Shown: positions 1-8,789 of the stretch, piece by piece
How positions within the stretch are numbered: position 1 is the stretch's first letter
How the letters are laid out: the number at the start of each line of letters is the position of its first letter
NCBI RefSeq assembly: GCF_007565055.1
Contig: NC_044557.1
Location: 137,497,493 to 137,561,492 of the forward strand
Direction of reading: 5' to 3'
Origin: Rhinopithecus roxellana
Taxonomy: Eukaryota > Chordata > Mammalia > Primates > Cercopithecidae
DNA: 64,000 nucleotides
Program-made: the position numbers and the translations under genes
Notes under the pieces: model-generated
Database searches by the model: none
What the model was told of the DNA's origin: nothing
The model's input: only the letters and a program-made list of their open reading frames with translations

Positions 1-345
1 CAGCAAAAACATTTTGTAGTGTCCTAGCGAGCCCACTGCTTTTAGAAGTGTGGCACTCTGCGTAGCTCATTGTGAGTGCTCCAGGTATGCCCATATATTA
101 CATGTTGTATCAGTGATTCCCTAAGCACTCCCTAGAATGGTGGCCAGTGACAGGTTGAGACAAACAACAATGGTGACAGGGTAGGAGTTATTCCTCTGAG
201 CCTAGTATCAGCCATGGAAAATGTTGGGCTCCAGACACATGAGTCAATCTCAGACACATGGTCTAGGCTGAGACACATGACCCAGGATCTTTTAAGGAGG
301 GCCCCAATCCCATATTCCCATATGCCAATTATCAGCTTTTAATTT
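1..345. other. Unassigned unique-looking sequence
   Basis: I see no open coding frame of interest, RNA gene or repeat that I can name here. Low-complexity content is minor. Confidence 0.5.
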
Positions 346-352
346 AGGTTGG

Positions 353-356
<4 letters not shown>
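346..356. repeat. 5' target-site duplication of AluY
   Basis: The 11-mer aggttggttac directly precedes the poly(T) and recurs exactly at 692-702 after the Alu, as expected for L1-mediated insertion. Confidence 0.9.
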
Positions 357-410
<54 letters not shown>

Positions 411-691
411 AGATGGAGTCTCGCTCTGTGGCCCAGGCTGGAGTGCAGTGGCATAATCTTGGCTCACTGCAAGCTCCGCCTCCCGGGTTCACGCCATTCT
501 CCTGCCTCAGCCTCCCGAGTAGCTGGGACTACAGGTGCCCGCCAACACACGCAGCTAATTTTTGTATTTTTAGTAGAGACGGGGTTTCACCGTGTTAGCC
601 AGGATGGTCTCGAACTCCTGACCTCATGATCCGCCCGCCTCAGGCTCCCAAAGTGCTGGGATTACAGGCAGCCACCACGCCTGCGCCCGGC
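357..691 (-). mobile_element. AluY-type SINE, minus strand
   Basis: A 53-nt poly(T) (357-409) is followed by reverse-complement Alu, with AluY-like diagnostic positions in the stretches reading accgtgttagccaggatggt and cacgccattctcctgcc. It is a full dimer flanked by a perfect 11-bp target-site duplication. The head of the left monomer is odd: read on the element's own strand it has extra bases after GGGCGC and lacks part of GGCTCACGCC, which lies in the Pol III A-box region. The apparent short ORFs here are Alu and poly(A) artefacts. Confidence 0.95.
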
Positions 692-702
692 AGGTTGGTT
701 AC
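692..702. repeat. 3' target-site duplication of AluY
   Basis: Exact copy of the 346-356 direct repeat. Confidence 0.9.
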
Positions 703-752
703 ATTTTTAACTGAAGCTTACACAAAGCAGCACAGTTGAAAGCACAAGCTTG

Positions 753-766
753 CCAGAAGGGGGCGC
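753..766 (+). promoter_or_regulatory. Candidate CTCF core motif
   Basis: The sequence ccagaagggggcgc fits the CTCF core (CCASYAGGGGGCGC-like) with one or two tolerated deviations. It sits in otherwise non-repeat sequence 66 bp upstream of a consensus CRE. The motif is visible directly; binding is inference. Confidence 0.45.
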
Positions 767-831
767 AGGCAGAGCAAGAGCCCTCAGTCGTGGTGGTCAT
801 TGCCTGGACTTCTGCTCACTGTGCCCATCCC

Positions 832-839
832 TGACGTCA
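832..839. promoter_or_regulatory. Consensus CRE palindrome TGACGTCA
   Basis: A perfect 8-bp cAMP-response element half-palindrome pair containing a CpG, which is rare in neutral primate DNA. No promoter or transcript is evident beside it, so function is unproven. Confidence 0.4.
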
Positions 840-1729
840 TCTTGCAGAGGTGAGATGGACTCTCATGCAAAATACAGTTGAGATGACAAAACTGATGATT
901 CATGCTCAAGGAAGAGCAGAAAGGATAAACGTCTCTTCTCTAAATAGATCTTGCATAATGGGTTTCCAACTTTTAAGACCCTATTTTAATTTACATTAGG
1001 CAGTATTAACTATTTTAACTGGAGAGTAGAGATGGAAGCCCCCACACACCAGTATGAAAAGGTTTACTAAGCACACAATCAGGCTTTCTGAGAAAAAGCA
1101 GGACAGGCTCTAAAAATAGCAAGATAATTCATTGTTTTCTATTGTGATGAGGGGGTGAGGATGGGTGACGGTTCCCCAGCATGCTCTGAGTTTTGCATGA
1201 TTTGAGCTTCCCACCAGTGCTGAAAAAAGGGGCACCCCAGCTTTCTTATCAGCTTTCCCTCATGTAGGGCAGGAGAAGAGAAAGTGGTGGAACTTTAAAG
1301 CTGTCAGTAGTCAAATATTAAAATGGAGTCTCACTCTGTTACAAAGTATTTACTAATCTCTCAACTCTTTGCAATGAATTAAGACATGTGCATGCCTGGG
1401 AGATCTCATTCAGTCAGGGTCCAATTTTATCCTTCACTTTCAGTTCTAGCTCATAATTGCTCTCAGCTAACCACACATTTTCTCCTTAAATTTCCAGTTT
1501 GTCCAATATCAGTGCACTTAGAATAAACATACATATATAAATGACATCATTCAGAGGAAAAAAACTGAATCATTTGCTTCTAAATAGGCACCTTAAAGTT
1601 AGTCTGTCCCAAACAAAACTCTTGCTGTTTCCCCAATCCAGTCTCTGGTCCAGCCTTCCCCATTTCAGTAAATAGAACTAATATGTATCCATTCATTTAG
1701 TCAAGGCAACAATCTTGGTACTAAATTTC
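840..1729. other. Unassigned sequence between CRE and L2 fragment
   Basis: No coding region or recognisable repeat. Moderately AT-rich, with ordinary intergenic or intronic character. Confidence 0.4.
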
Positions 1730-2105
1730 ACTGCTTTCCTTTCTCTGATGTACCATGTCCAATCCAATAGCTAACCCTATATTTTCTTTGTCCAAGATTT
1801 ATCTAATCCGGTTCATTTAAGGGTCTTTATATCTACTGTCACCCACCTTAGTTCAGGCTTAAACTATTGCGTTACATGTCTAACTGGTTTTCCCGCTTCT
1901 GTTCATCACCCTGCAATCCAGTCTACATAATGAAGGTAGGGTAATCTTTCAAAGATATGAATCAGATTATTGGGCAAAATCTATTCTATCGCTTCCCATA
2001 GAATAACATCCAAACTCCTTATCAGGCCTTGCAAGGTCCTCTGTGATTTGTCCTCTGCCTTCTTCTCTCTCCCTCACTTCATCCTCACTCTCATGTTTTC
2101 AGTTT
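1730..2105 (+). mobile_element. Ancient L2 LINE fragment
   Basis: The order of short matches (tccaatccaatagctaaccc, tctaactggttttcc, caatccagtctacata, atccaaactccttatcagg, aaggtcctctgtgattt) follows the 3' part of the L2 reverse-transcriptase ORF. It is highly diverged with no open frame. Identified from recalled consensus, so boundaries are approximate. Confidence 0.65.
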
Positions 2106-2526
2106 TGTTTTCCTATCTAAAAAAAGACTTATTGTAGTTCATGGAATCTGAAGTCCACACATCAAAGGCAGCTAGAAAAACATTTAACGTACTTAAAAAA
2201 TTTTAGAAAAACTGTGTGTGTGAGTGAGTGTGTGTGTGGGTGTGTGAAGAGGGTAGGATGGATACACAAAGTTCTAGTCTCATGGGATCTCTGAAGGAGA
2301 AGGGATTGGAGAAAAAACAAAGTCTACTTTCCCTAGAGAATAATAAATTCATCTCTTAAATGCATTTTTTTCTATAGCCTCTGGAGGTCATCAAAAAGAG
2401 CTTCTAAGCTCTTTTTCCAAGGGTCAGGGTATGGTAATGTACACCCCTGCAGAGATTTTCTCTTTTAAGCAAGTGGCAGTGAGAAAAAAACAAAACAAAA
2501 TGAAACATTTTGAAAAAACTCTCTTT
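2106..2526. other. Unassigned flank of the L1 insertion, with GT-rich patch and short palindrome
   Basis: Contains a (GT)-rich stretch near 2213-2247 and a perfect inverted repeat at 2393-2416 (11-bp arms aaaaagagctt / aagctcttttt with a 2-nt centre). No gene seen. Confidence 0.5.
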
Positions 2527-2543
2527 AAGAAAACACCACTAAT
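2527..2543. repeat. 5' target-site duplication of full-length L1
   Basis: The 17-mer aagaaaacaccactaat abuts the first G of the L1 and is repeated exactly at 8907-8923. Read on the bottom strand, the nick site is TTCTT/AAAG, a variant of the TTTT/AA preferred by the L1 endonuclease. Confidence 0.97.
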
Positions 2544-2553
2544 GGGGGCGGAG

Positions 2554-2564
2554 CAAGATGGCCG
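2554..2564 (+). promoter_or_regulatory. YY1-type motif at the L1 5' end
   Basis: caagatggccg matches the conserved YY1 site that positions L1 transcription at its first nucleotide. It is shifted one base toward the start relative to human L1, because GAGCCAAG is GAGCAAG here. Confidence 0.8.
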
Positions 2565-2736
2565 AATAGGAACAACTCCAGTCTCCAACTCCCAGCGCGA
2601 GCGACACAGAAGACCGGTGATTTCTGCATTTTCAACTGAGGTACTGGGGTCATCTCACTAGGGAGTGCCGGACAATCGGTGCTGGTCAGCTGCTGCAGCC
2701 TGACCAGCGAGAGCTGAAGCAGGGCGAGGCATCGCC

Positions 2737-3045
2737 TCACCTGGAAGCGCAAGGGGGAAGGGGATCCGTTTTCCTAGCCAGGGGAACTGAGACACACAAC
2801 ACCTGGAAAATCGGGTAACTCCCACCCCAATACTGCGCTGTAAGCATACAGGCATTCCAGGAGAATATATCCCACACCTGGCCGGGAGGGTCCCACGCCC
2901 ACGAAGCCTCCCTCACTGCTAACACAGCAGTCTGCCGCGATCTATCCGCAAGGCAGCAGCGAGGCTGGGGGAGGGGCGCCCGCCATTGCTGAGGCTTAAG
3001 TAGGTAAACAAAGCCGCTGGGAAGCTCGAACTGGGTGGAGCTCAC
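2737..3045 (-). CDS. ORF0: L1 antisense ORF0 candidate (102 aa)
   Basis: An open frame antisense to the L1 5' UTR at L1 coordinates 194-502. This matches the position of primate L1 ORF0, which in human is about 71 aa (L1 452-236, antisense) and is made from the L1 antisense promoter. The N-terminus MSSTQFELPSGFVYLL and the following WRAPLPQPR track the reverse complement of the L1 5' UTR expected for ORF0. The frame is longer than the human one, probably because a downstream stop is absent. Human ORF0 can splice to flanking genes. Here, leftward splicing would enter the sequence below 2527, where I recognise no exon. Expression is unproven; it may be a conserved-sequence by-product. Confidence 0.5.
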   Translation of the reverse strand: MSSTQFELPSGFVYLLKPQQWRAPLPQPRCCLADRSRQTAVLAVREASWAWDPPGQVWDIFSWNACMLTAQYWGGSYPIFQVLCVSVPLARKTDPLPPCASR

Positions 3046-3576
3046 AGCAGCTCAAGGAAGCCTGCCTGTCTCTGTAGTCTCCACCTCTGGGGACAGCGCA
3101 CAGCTGAAGACCAACAGGGGAAGTAGCGGGAGCCGGTGCAGACGCGAACGACTCTGTCTGACAGCTTTGGGGAGAGCCGCGGATCTCCCAACGCGGAGGT
3201 TGAGATCTGAGAACGGACAGACTGCCTGCTCAGGTGTGTCCCTGACCCCTGAGTAGCCTAGCTGGGAGAAATCCCCCACTAGGGGCAGTCTGACACCCCA
3301 CACCTCACAGGGTGGAGTACACCCCTGAGAGGACACTTCCAAAGGAAGAATCAGACAGGTACACTCGCTGTTCAGCAATATTCTATCTTCGGCAACCTCT
3401 GCTGCTGATACCCAGGCAAACAGGGTCTGGAGTGGACCTCAAGCAATCTCCAACAGACCAACAGAGAGTCCTTCTGACTGTCAGAAGGAAAACTATCAAA
3501 CAGGAAGGACACCTATACCAAAACCCCATCAGTTCGTCACCACCATCAAAGACCAGAGACAGATAAAACCACAAAG

Positions 3577-4593
3577 ATGGGGAAGAAGCAGGGCAGAAAA
3601 GCTGGAAATTCAAAAAATAAGAGCGCATCTCCCCCTGCAAAGGAGCGCAGCCCATCACCAGCAACGGATCAAAGCTGGTCAGAGAATGACTTGGACGAGA
3701 GGAGAGAAGAAGGCTTCAGTCCATCAAACTTATCAGAGCTAAAGGAGGAATTACGTACCCAGCGCAAAGAAACTAAAAATCTTGAAAAAAGAGTGGAAGA
3801 ATTGACAGCTAGACTCATTAATGCAGAGAAGATCATAAACGAAATGACAGAGATGAAAACCATGACACGAGAAATACGTGACAAATGCACAAGCTTCAGT
3901 AACCGACTCGATCAACTGGAAGAAAGAGTATCAGCGATTGAAGATCAAATGAATGAAATGAAGCGAGAAGAGAAACCAAAAGAAAAAACAAGAAAAAGAA
4001 ATGAGCAAAGCCTGCAAGAAGTATGGGATTACGTAAAAAGACCAAATCTACGTCTGATTGGGGTGCCTGAAAGTGAGGGGGAAAATGGAACCAAGTTGGA
4101 AAACACTCTTCAGGATATCATCCAGGAGAACTTCCCCAACCTAGTAGGGCAGGCCAACATTCAAATTCAGGAAATACAGAGAACGCCACAAAGATACTCC
4201 TCCAGAAGAGCAACTCCAAGACACATAATTGCCAGATTCACCAAAGTTGAAATGAAGGAAAAAATCTTAAGGGCAGCCAGAGAGAAAGGTCGGGTCACCC
4301 ACAAAGGGAAGCCCATCAGACTAACAGCAGATCTCTCGGCAGAAACTCTACAAGCCAGAAGAGAGTGGGGGCCAATATTCAACGTTCTTAAAGAAAAGAA
4401 TTTTCAACCCAGAATTTCATATCCAGCCAAACTAAGTTTCATAAGTGAAGGAGAAATAAAATCCTTTACAGATAAGCAAATGCTTAGAGATTTTGTCACC
4501 ACCAGGCCTGCCTTACAAGAGACCCTGAAGGAAGCCCTAAACATGGAAAGGAACAACCGGTACCAGCCATCGCAAAAACTTGGCAAAATGTAA
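3577..4593 (+). CDS. L1 ORF1: L1 ORF1p, RNA-binding nucleic-acid chaperone
   Basis: 338 codons, the same length as human ORF1p. ORF1p trimerises, coats L1 RNA in cis in the cytoplasm and chaperones target-primed reverse transcription. Layout: basic N-terminus (1-50), coiled coil (about 52-153), RRM (about 157-252), C-terminal domain (about 264-323). Visible conserved residues include R155 (KRPNLRLIG), R261 next to REWGPIF, and the proline-directed phosphosites S18-P, S27-P, T203-P and T213-P. The start has a strong context (A at -3, G at +4). The RRM and C-terminal domain are nearly human-like, but residues about 48-110 differ heavily, the pattern known for rapid coiled-coil evolution between L1 lineages. 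No stop or frameshift, so the protein should be functional. Confidence 0.97.
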   Translation: MGKKQGRKAGNSKNKSASPPAKERSPSPATDQSWSENDLDERREEGFSPSNLSELKEELRTQRKETKNLEKRVEELTARLINAEKIINEMTEMKTMTREIRDKCTSFSNRLDQLEERVSAIEDQMNEMKREEKPKEKTRKRNEQSLQEVWDYVKRPNLRLIGVPESEGENGTKLENTLQDIIQENFPNLVGQANIQIQEIQRTPQRYSSRRATPRHIIARFTKVEMKEKILRAAREKGRVTHKGKPIRLTADLSAETLQARREWGPIFNVLKEKNFQPRISYPAKLSFISEGEIKSFTDKQMLRDFVTTRPALQETLKEALNMERNNRYQPSQKLGKM

Positions 4594-4656
4594 AGACCAT
4601 CGAGGCTAGGAAGAAACTGCATCAACTAACGAGCAAAATAACCAGTTAATATCATA
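4594..4656 (+). other. L1 inter-ORF spacer
   Basis: 63 bp between the ORF1 stop and ORF2 ATG, the canonical L1 spacing. ORF2 is normally translated by inefficient termination-reinitiation after ORF1, and the ORF2 ATG here has A at -3 and G at +4. Confidence 0.9.
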
Positions 4657-7600
4657 ATGGCAGGATCAAGTTCACACATAACAATATTAACCTTAAATGT
4701 TAATGGACTAAATGCTCCAATTAAAAGACACAGACTGGCAAACTGGATAAAGAGTCAAGACCCATCAGTCTGCTGTATTCAGGAGACCCATCTCACATGC
4801 AGAGACACACATAGGCTCAAAATAAAGGGATGGAGGAAGATCTACCAAGCAAATGGAGAACAAAAAAAAGCAGGGGTTGCAATCCTAGTCTCTGATAAAA
4901 CAGACTTTAAACCATCAAAGATCAAAAGAGACAAAGAAGGCCATTACATAATGGTAAAGGGATCAATTCAACAGGAAGAGCTAACTCTCCTAAATATATA
5001 TGCACCCAATACAGGAGCACCCAGATTCATAAAGCAAGTCCTTAGAGACTTACAAAGAGACTTAGACTCCCATACAATAATAATGGGAGACTTCAACACT
5101 CCGCTGTCAACATTAGACAGATCAACGAGACAGAAAGTTAACAAGGATATCCAGGAATTGAACTCATCTCTGCACCAAGCGGACCTAATAGACATCTATA
5201 GAACTCTCCACCCCAAATCAACAGAATATACATTCTTCTCAGCACCACATCGCACTTATTCCAAAATTGACCACATAATTGGAAGTAAAGTACTCCTCAG
5301 CAAATGTAAAAGAACAGAAATTATAACAAACTGTCTCTCAGACCACAGTGCAATCAAACTAGAACTCAGGACTAAGAAACTCAATCAAAACCGCTCAACT
5401 ACATGGAAACTGAACAACCTGCTCCTGAATGACTACTGGGTACATAACGAAATGAAAGCGGAAATAAAGATGTTCTTTGAAACCAATGAGAACAAAGATA
5501 CAACATACCAGAATCTCTGGGACACATTTAAAGCAGTGTGTAGAGGGAAATTTATAGCACTAAATGCCCACAAGAGAAAGCAGGAAAGTTCTAAAATTGA
5601 CACTCTAACATCACAATTAAAAGAACTAGAGAGGCAAGAGCAATCACATTCAAAAGCTAGCAGAAGGCAAGAAATAACTAAGATCAGAGCAGAACTGAAG
5701 GAGATAGAGACACAAAAAACCCTCCAAAACATCAATGAATCCAGGAGTTGGTTTTTTGAAAAGATCAACAAAATTGAGAGACCGCTAGCAAGGCTAATAA
5801 AGAAAAAAAGAGAGAGGAATCAAATAGATGCAATAAAAAATGATAAAGGGGATATCACCACTGACCCCACAGAAATACAAACTACCATCAGAGAATACTA
5901 TAAACGCCTCTACGCAAATCAACTAGAAAATCTAGAAGAAATGGATAATTTCCTGGACACTTACACTCTCCCAAGGCTAAACCAGGAAGAAGTTGAATCC
6001 CTGAATAGACCAATAGCAGGCTCTGAAATTGAGGCAACAATTAATAGCCTACCCACCAAAAAAAGTCCAGGACCAGATGGATTCACAGCTGAATTCTACC
6101 AGAGGTACAAGGAGGAGCTGGTACCATTCCTTCTGAAACTATTCCAATCAATAGAAAAAGAGGGAATCCTCCCTAACTCATTTTATGAGGCCAACATCAT
6201 CCTGATACCAAAGCCTGGCAGAGACACAACAAAAAAAGAGAATTTTAGACCAATATCCCTGATGAACATTGATGCAAAAATCCTCAATAAAATACTGGCA
6301 AACCGGATTCAGCAGCACATCAAAAAGCTTATCCACCATGATCAAGTGGGCTTCATCCCTGGGATGCAAGGCTGGTTCAACATTCGCAAATCAATAAACG
6401 TAATCCAGCATATAAACAGAACCAAAGACAAGAACCACATGATTGTCTCAATAGATGCAGAAAAGGCTTTTGACAAAATTCAACAGCCCTTCATGCTAAA
6501 AACGCTCAATAAATTCGGTATTGATGGAACGTACCTCAAAATAATAAGAGCTATTTATGACAAACCCACAGCTAATATCATACTGAATGGGCAAACACTG
6601 GAAAAATTCCCTTTGAAAACTGGCACAAGACAGGGATGCCCTCTCTCACCACTCCTATTCAACATAGTGTTGGAAGTTCTGGCTAGGGCAATCAGGCAAG
6701 AGAAAGAAATCAAGGGTATCCAGTTAGGAAAAGAAGAAGTCAAATTGTCCCTGTTTGCAGATGACATGATTGTATATTTAGAAAACCCCATCGTCTCAGC
6801 CCAAAATCTCCTTAAGCTGATAAGCAACTTCAGCAAAGTCTCAGGATACAAAATCAATGTGCAAAAATCACAAGCATTCTTATACACCAGTAACAGACAA
6901 GCAGAGAGCCAAATCAGGAATGAACTTCCATTCACAATTGCTTCAAAGAGAATAAAATACCTAGGAATCCAGCTTACAAGGGATGTAAAGGACCTCTTCA
7001 AGGAGAACTACAAACCACTGCTCAGTGAAATCAAAGAGGACACAAACAAATGGAAGAACATACCATGCTCATGGATAGGAAGAATCAATATCGTGAAAAT
7101 GGCCATACTCCCCAAGGTTATTTATAGATTCAATGCCATCCCCATCAAGCTACCAATGACTTTCTTCACAGAATTGGAAAAAACTGCTTTAAAGTTCATA
7201 TGGAACCAAAAAAGAGCCCGCATTGCCAAGACAATCCTAAGTCAAAAGGACAAAGCTGGAGGCGTCACGCTACCTGACTTCAAACTATACTACAAGGCTA
7301 CAGTAACCAAAACAGCATGGTACTGGTACCAAAACAGAGATATAGACCAATGGAACAGAACAGAGTCCTCAGAAATAATACCGCACATCTACAGCCATCT
7401 GATCTTTGACAAACCTGAGAGAAACAAGAAATGGGGAAAGGATTCCCTATTTAATAAATGGTGCTGGGAAAATTGGCTAGCCATAAGTAGAAAGCTGAAA
7501 CTGGATCCTTTCCTTACCCCTTATACGAAGATTAATTCAAGATGGATTAGAGACTTAAATGTTAGACCCAATACCATAAAAACCCTAGAAGAAAATCTAG

Positions 7601-8484
7601 GTAGTACCATTCAGGACATAGGCATGGGCAAGGACTTCATGTCTAAAACACCAAAAGCAACGGCAGCAAAAGCCAAAATTGACAAATGGGATCTCATTAA
7701 ACTAAAGAGCTTTTGCACAGCAAAAGAAACTACCATCAGAGTGAACAGGCAACCTACAGAATGGGAGAAAATTTTTGCAACCTACTCATCTGACAAAGGG
7801 TTAATATCCAGAATCTACAAAGAACTCAAACAAATATACGAGAAAAAAACAAACAACCCCATCAAAAAGTGGGGAAAGGATATGAACAGACATTTCTCAA
7901 AAGAAGATATTCATACAGCCAACAGACACATGAAAAAATGCTCATCATCACTCGCCATCAGAGAAATGCAAATCAAAACCACAATGAGATACCATCTCAC
8001 ACCAGTTAGAATGGCAATCATTAAGAAGTCAGGAAACAACAGGTGTTGGAGAGGATGTGGAGAAATAGGAACACTTTTACACTGTTGGTGGGATTGTAAA
8101 CTAGTTCAACCATTATGGAAAACAGTATGGCAATTCCTCAAGGATCTAGAACTAGATGTACCATATGACCCAGCCATCCCACTACTGGGTATATACCCAA
8201 AGGATTATAAATTAGTCTACTACAAAGACACATGTACACGTATGTTTATTGCGGCACTATTCACAATAGCAAAGACTTGGAATCAACCCAAATGTCCATC
8301 TGTGACAGACTGGATTAAGAAAATGTGGCACATATACACCATGGAATACTATGCAGCCATAAAAAAGGATGAGTTTGCGTCCTTTGTAGGGACATGGATG
8401 CAGCTGGAAACCATCATTCTTAGCAAACTATCACAAGAAGAGAAAACCAAACACCGCATGTTCTCACTCATAGGTGGGAACTGA
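4657..8484 (+). CDS. L1 ORF2: L1 ORF2p, endonuclease and reverse transcriptase
   Basis: 1275 codons, exactly the human length, uninterrupted. ORF2p nicks target DNA and copies L1 RNA onto the chromosome. The N-terminal APE-type endonuclease (1-239) keeps N14, E43, D145, N147, D229 and H230 (SDHS). The PCNA-interacting PIP box is present at about 407-415 (IQTTIREYY, Y414/Y415). The reverse transcriptase (about 498-773) has FADD with D702/D703 encoded at 6760-6765. The C-terminal Cys/His motif CX3CX7HX4C is complete (C1130, C1134, H1142, C1147). No catalytic residue is missing among those I can place, so activity is plausible. Substitutions relative to human are scattered and mostly conservative, consistent with a sister-lineage active element. 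Confidence 0.97.
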   Translation: MAGSSSHITILTLNVNGLNAPIKRHRLANWIKSQDPSVCCIQETHLTCRDTHRLKIKGWRKIYQANGEQKKAGVAILVSDKTDFKPSKIKRDKEGHYIMVKGSIQQEELTLLNIYAPNTGAPRFIKQVLRDLQRDLDSHTIIMGDFNTPLSTLDRSTRQKVNKDIQELNSSLHQADLIDIYRTLHPKSTEYTFFSAPHRTYSKIDHIIGSKVLLSKCKRTEIITNCLSDHSAIKLELRTKKLNQNRSTTWKLNNLLLNDYWVHNEMKAEIKMFFETNENKDTTYQNLWDTFKAVCRGKFIALNAHKRKQESSKIDTLTSQLKELERQEQSHSKASRRQEITKIRAELKEIETQKTLQNINESRSWFFEKINKIERPLARLIKKKRERNQIDAIKNDKGDITTDPTEIQTTIREYYKRLYANQLENLEEMDNFLDTYTLPRLNQEEVESLNRPIAGSEIEATINSLPTKKSPGPDGFTAEFYQRYKEELVPFLLKLFQSIEKEGILPNSFYEANIILIPKPGRDTTKKENFRPISLMNIDAKILNKILANRIQQHIKKLIHHDQVGFIPGMQGWFNIRKSINVIQHINRTKDKNHMIVSIDAEKAFDKIQQPFMLKTLNKFGIDGTYLKIIRAIYDKPTANIILNGQTLEKFPLKTGTRQGCPLSPLLFNIVLEVLARAIRQEKEIKGIQLGKEEVKLSLFADDMIVYLENPIVSAQNLLKLISNFSKVSGYKINVQKSQAFLYTSNRQAESQIRNELPFTIASKRIKYLGIQLTRDVKDLFKENYKPLLSEIKEDTNKWKNIPCSWIGRINIVKMAILPKVIYRFNAIPIKLPMTFFTELEKTALKFIWNQKRARIAKTILSQKDKAGGVTLPDFKLYYKATVTKTAWYWYQNRDIDQWNRTESSEIIPHIYSHLIFDKPERNKKWGKDSLFNKWCWENWLAISRKLKLDPFLTPYTKINSRWIRDLNVRPNTIKTLEENLGSTIQDIGMGKDFMSKTPKATAAKAKIDKWDLIKLKSFCTAKETTIRVNRQPTEWEKIFATYSSDKGLISRIYKELKQIYEKKTNNPIKKWGKDMNRHFSKEDIHTANRHMKKCSSSLAIREMQIKTTMRYHLTPVRMAIIKKSGNNRCWRGCGEIGTLLHCWWDCKLVQPLWKTVWQFLKDLELDVPYDPAIPLLGIYPKDYKLVYYKDTCTRMFIAALFTIAKTWNQPKCPSVTDWIKKMWHIYTMEYYAAIKKDEFASFVGTWMQLETIILSKLSQEEKTKHRMFSLIGGN

Positions 8485-8539
8485 ACAATGAGATCACTTG
8501 GACTCGGGAAGGGGAACATCACACACTGGGGTCTATCAT

Positions 8540-8568
8540 GGGGAGGGGGGAGGGGGGAGGAGGGAGGG
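8540..8568 (+). promoter_or_regulatory. G-quadruplex-prone polypurine tract
   Basis: Runs of 4, 6, 6, 2, 3 and 3 G separated by single A residues, enough for a G-quadruplex. This is the conserved 3' UTR polypurine tract of primate L1s. Confidence 0.8.
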
Positions 8569-8598
8569 ATTGCATTGGGGAGTTATACATGATATAAA

Positions 8599-8634
8599 TG
8601 ATGAATTGATGGGTGCTGACGAGTTGATGGGTGC
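8599..8634 (+). repeat. 18-bp tandem duplication in L1 3' UTR
   Basis: Two copies, tgatgaattgatgggtgc and tgacgagttgatgggtgc. The same two-copy arrangement occurs on the minus strand at 23333-23368, whereas the older L1 piece at 41.7 kb has one copy. It therefore marks a derived subfamily. Confidence 0.85.
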
Positions 8635-8712
8635 AGCACACCAACATGGCATAAGTATACATATGTAACAAACCTGCACGTTATGCACATGTACCCTAGA
8701 ACTTAAAGTATA

Positions 8713-8714
<2 letters not shown>

Positions 8715-8755
<41 letters not shown>
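8715..8755 (+). repeat. First poly(A) tract of L1
   Basis: 41 A residues directly after the L1 AATAAA, marking the genomic tail of the source element or the first cleavage site. Confidence 0.85.

Positions 8756-8789
<34 letters not shown>

Larger units (their letters stand above)
2544..3576 (+). promoter_or_regulatory. L1 5' UTR / internal Pol II promoter
   Basis: Starts at the first base after the target duplication and runs to the ORF1 ATG. It holds the YY1-type site caagatggccg at 2554-2564, about +11 to +21, which in L1 sets accurate initiation. The region is GC- and CpG-richer than its surroundings. The 3' portion (about 3310-3480, including ctgatacccaggcaaacagg) corresponds to the roughly 129-bp segment present in L1PA4 and older elements but deleted in younger human L1s. 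The known antisense promoter of primate L1 lies in this UTR. Confidence 0.9.
8485..8714 (+). other. L1 3' UTR
   Basis: Runs from the ORF2 stop to the first poly(A). It contains a G-rich tract at 8540-8568, an 18-bp tandem duplication at 8599-8634 (tgatgaattgatgggtgc then tgacgagttgatgggtgc), and a terminal block ending in acttaaagtataataaa, the weak L1 polyadenylation signal. Confidence 0.93.

Noticed and set aside
3052..3378. 108-codon minus-strand frame in the L1 5' UTR.
   Set aside because: It lies upstream of the known ORF0 position and does not resemble it; probably a by-product of GC-rich UTR sequence.
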